Shown: positions 5,529 to 5,974 of the stretch, one piece after another | How the letters are laid out: the number at the start of each line of letters is the position of its first letter | Numbering within the stretch: position 1 is the stretch's first letter | Source: CAYHSY01 sp964359435 | GTDB taxonomy: Bacteria; Patescibacteriota; Minisyncoccia; UBA6257; JAUSGH01 | Direction of reading: 5' to 3' | Length of the DNA: 5,974 bases | Assembly (NCBI GenBank): GCA_964359435.1 | Contig: CAYHSY010000048.1 | Coordinates: 1-5,974, forward strand | Translations under genes and position numbers: made by a program | Notes under the pieces: generated by a model | Told to the model about the DNA's origin: nothing | What the model saw: the letters and a program-made list of their open reading frames with translations, nothing else | Database searches by the model: none

Positions 5529-5974
5529 ATTCGACCCAACCATTCCTCATTTTCCCATTCCCACAATTTTTTAGCGCTTAAAAACGCGGCGAAATCGTTT
5601 TCCCAAGCAGGCAGTTCTTTGATTTCCGTAATTCCGCGGAGCTCGCTCCAAACATGGGTATCTTCGGCACAACCGTGCCAACCGCCCCTGATTTTATTGT
5701 GTCCGCCTTTTGGTCGAAGAGTGGCAGTGCAGCGCAGGCAGTTCTTTTGCTGGTCTATCCGCAGGATCCACCGAGTTTCCAGATTTTTAACCGCTTTTTG
5801 CAGAATGTTCATGTAAGCGGAGGTTTGGAGATTGTAATCCCGATAAATAGATTGGGAGGTTTTGATGTCCAGGACGCCGATTTTCCCGCCAATCGCGCCG
5901 AGCGCGTCAATGGTACCGGCATAGCCATGATTGGTTGACCAAACACGCCTTTCTACGAATTCCGGATATACTCT
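5525..5974 (-). CDS. PD-(D/E)XK nuclease superfamily protein (RecB/Cas4-like), C-terminal 149 residues
   Basis: The frame is open on the minus strand from the window edge to a TAA at 5527-5525; the N-terminus is outside. An ATG at 5812 opens a 95-residue frame, but the conserved nuclease core lies upstream of it, so that ATG is internal. Seen (numbering from the edge): GTID at 20-23, GVLDIKTS at 33-40 giving the D-x-K catalytic pair D36 and K38, and Q50-TSA-Y54 forming the QxxxY motif typical of RecB-type nucleases. After the core, RWILRID (68-74) is followed by C79-x2-C82 and later H100-G-C102, which could bind zinc, and then a Trp/Glu-rich end. The four-Cys iron-sulfur pattern of Cas4/AddB is not evident, so Cas4 itself is unlikely and there is no CRISPR nearby. 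Its role is probably DNA end processing or repair, perhaps of phage or plasmid origin. Superfamily placement is fairly confident; function is unknown. Confidence 0.78.
   Translation of the reverse strand, partial: RVYPEFVERRVWSTNHGYAGTIDALGAIGGKIGVLDIKTSQSIYRDYNLQTSAYMNILQKAVKNLETRWILRIDQQKNCLRCTATLRPKGGHNKIRGGWHGCAEDTHVWSELRGITEIKELPAWENDFAAFLSAKKLWEWENEEWLGRI

Noticed and set aside
5619..5938. Two plus-strand open frames at 5619-5816 and 5654-5938
   Set aside because: They are antisense to the nuclease-family gene, whose frame holds recognised catalytic motifs; the plus-strand products resemble nothing known.
5525..5974. Nuclease-family gene as a Cas4 of a CRISPR system
   Set aside because: The Cas4 iron-sulfur cysteine pattern is not seen and there is no CRISPR array or other cas gene in the window.

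Overview
The window looks like a compact stretch of chromosome from a Patescibacteria (Candidate Phyla Radiation) organism, most likely Parcubacteria-like. The reasons are gene content and style: a short YchF, a Patescibacteria-type REP-associated transposase, a membrane-anchored VirD4/TraG/HerA-like ATPase preceded by a small conserved-looking protein, gaps of about 15 bases between genes, and few Shine-Dalgarno sites. TGA is used as a stop at least once (288-290), so nothing points to a recoded genetic code. The lineage call comes from protein resemblance recalled from memory, not from a search.

Layout. Bases 1-290 (+) hold the C-terminal end of an Aag/MPG-type 3-methyladenine DNA glycosylase. 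Bases 277-981 (-) encode a full-length REP-associated tyrosine transposase (RAYT, Y1/HUH family), visibly more AT-rich than its neighbours. A 23-base near-perfect palindrome occurs three times: after the transposase stop (245-267), inside the transposase reading frame (793-815), and between the transposase and the next gene (1010-1032). The third copy is inverted relative to the other two by its central triplet. Then, all on +, come ychF (1043-2038), a sugar-1-phosphate nucleotidyltransferase (2053-2739), a small protein of unknown function (2754-3137) and a 791-residue membrane-anchored ATPase (3153-5528). A PD-(D/E)XK nuclease-family protein (5525 to beyond 5974, -) converges on the ATPase and is cut by the window edge.

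How it works together. The four + genes from 1043 to 5528 are spaced 14-15 bases apart and could be co-transcribed, although TATATT/TATACT boxes 6 bases before two of the starts suggest extra leaderless transcripts. The small protein and the ATPase look like a functional pair. The transposase and its palindromes form the one clear mobile feature. It sits between the glycosylase and ychF, supplies part of the C-terminal tail of the glycosylase, supplies a peptide inside the transposase itself, and places a hairpin just upstream of the ychF start.

No tRNA, rRNA, CRISPR array or recognisable riboswitch was seen. No gene-free stretch exceeds about 65 bases.
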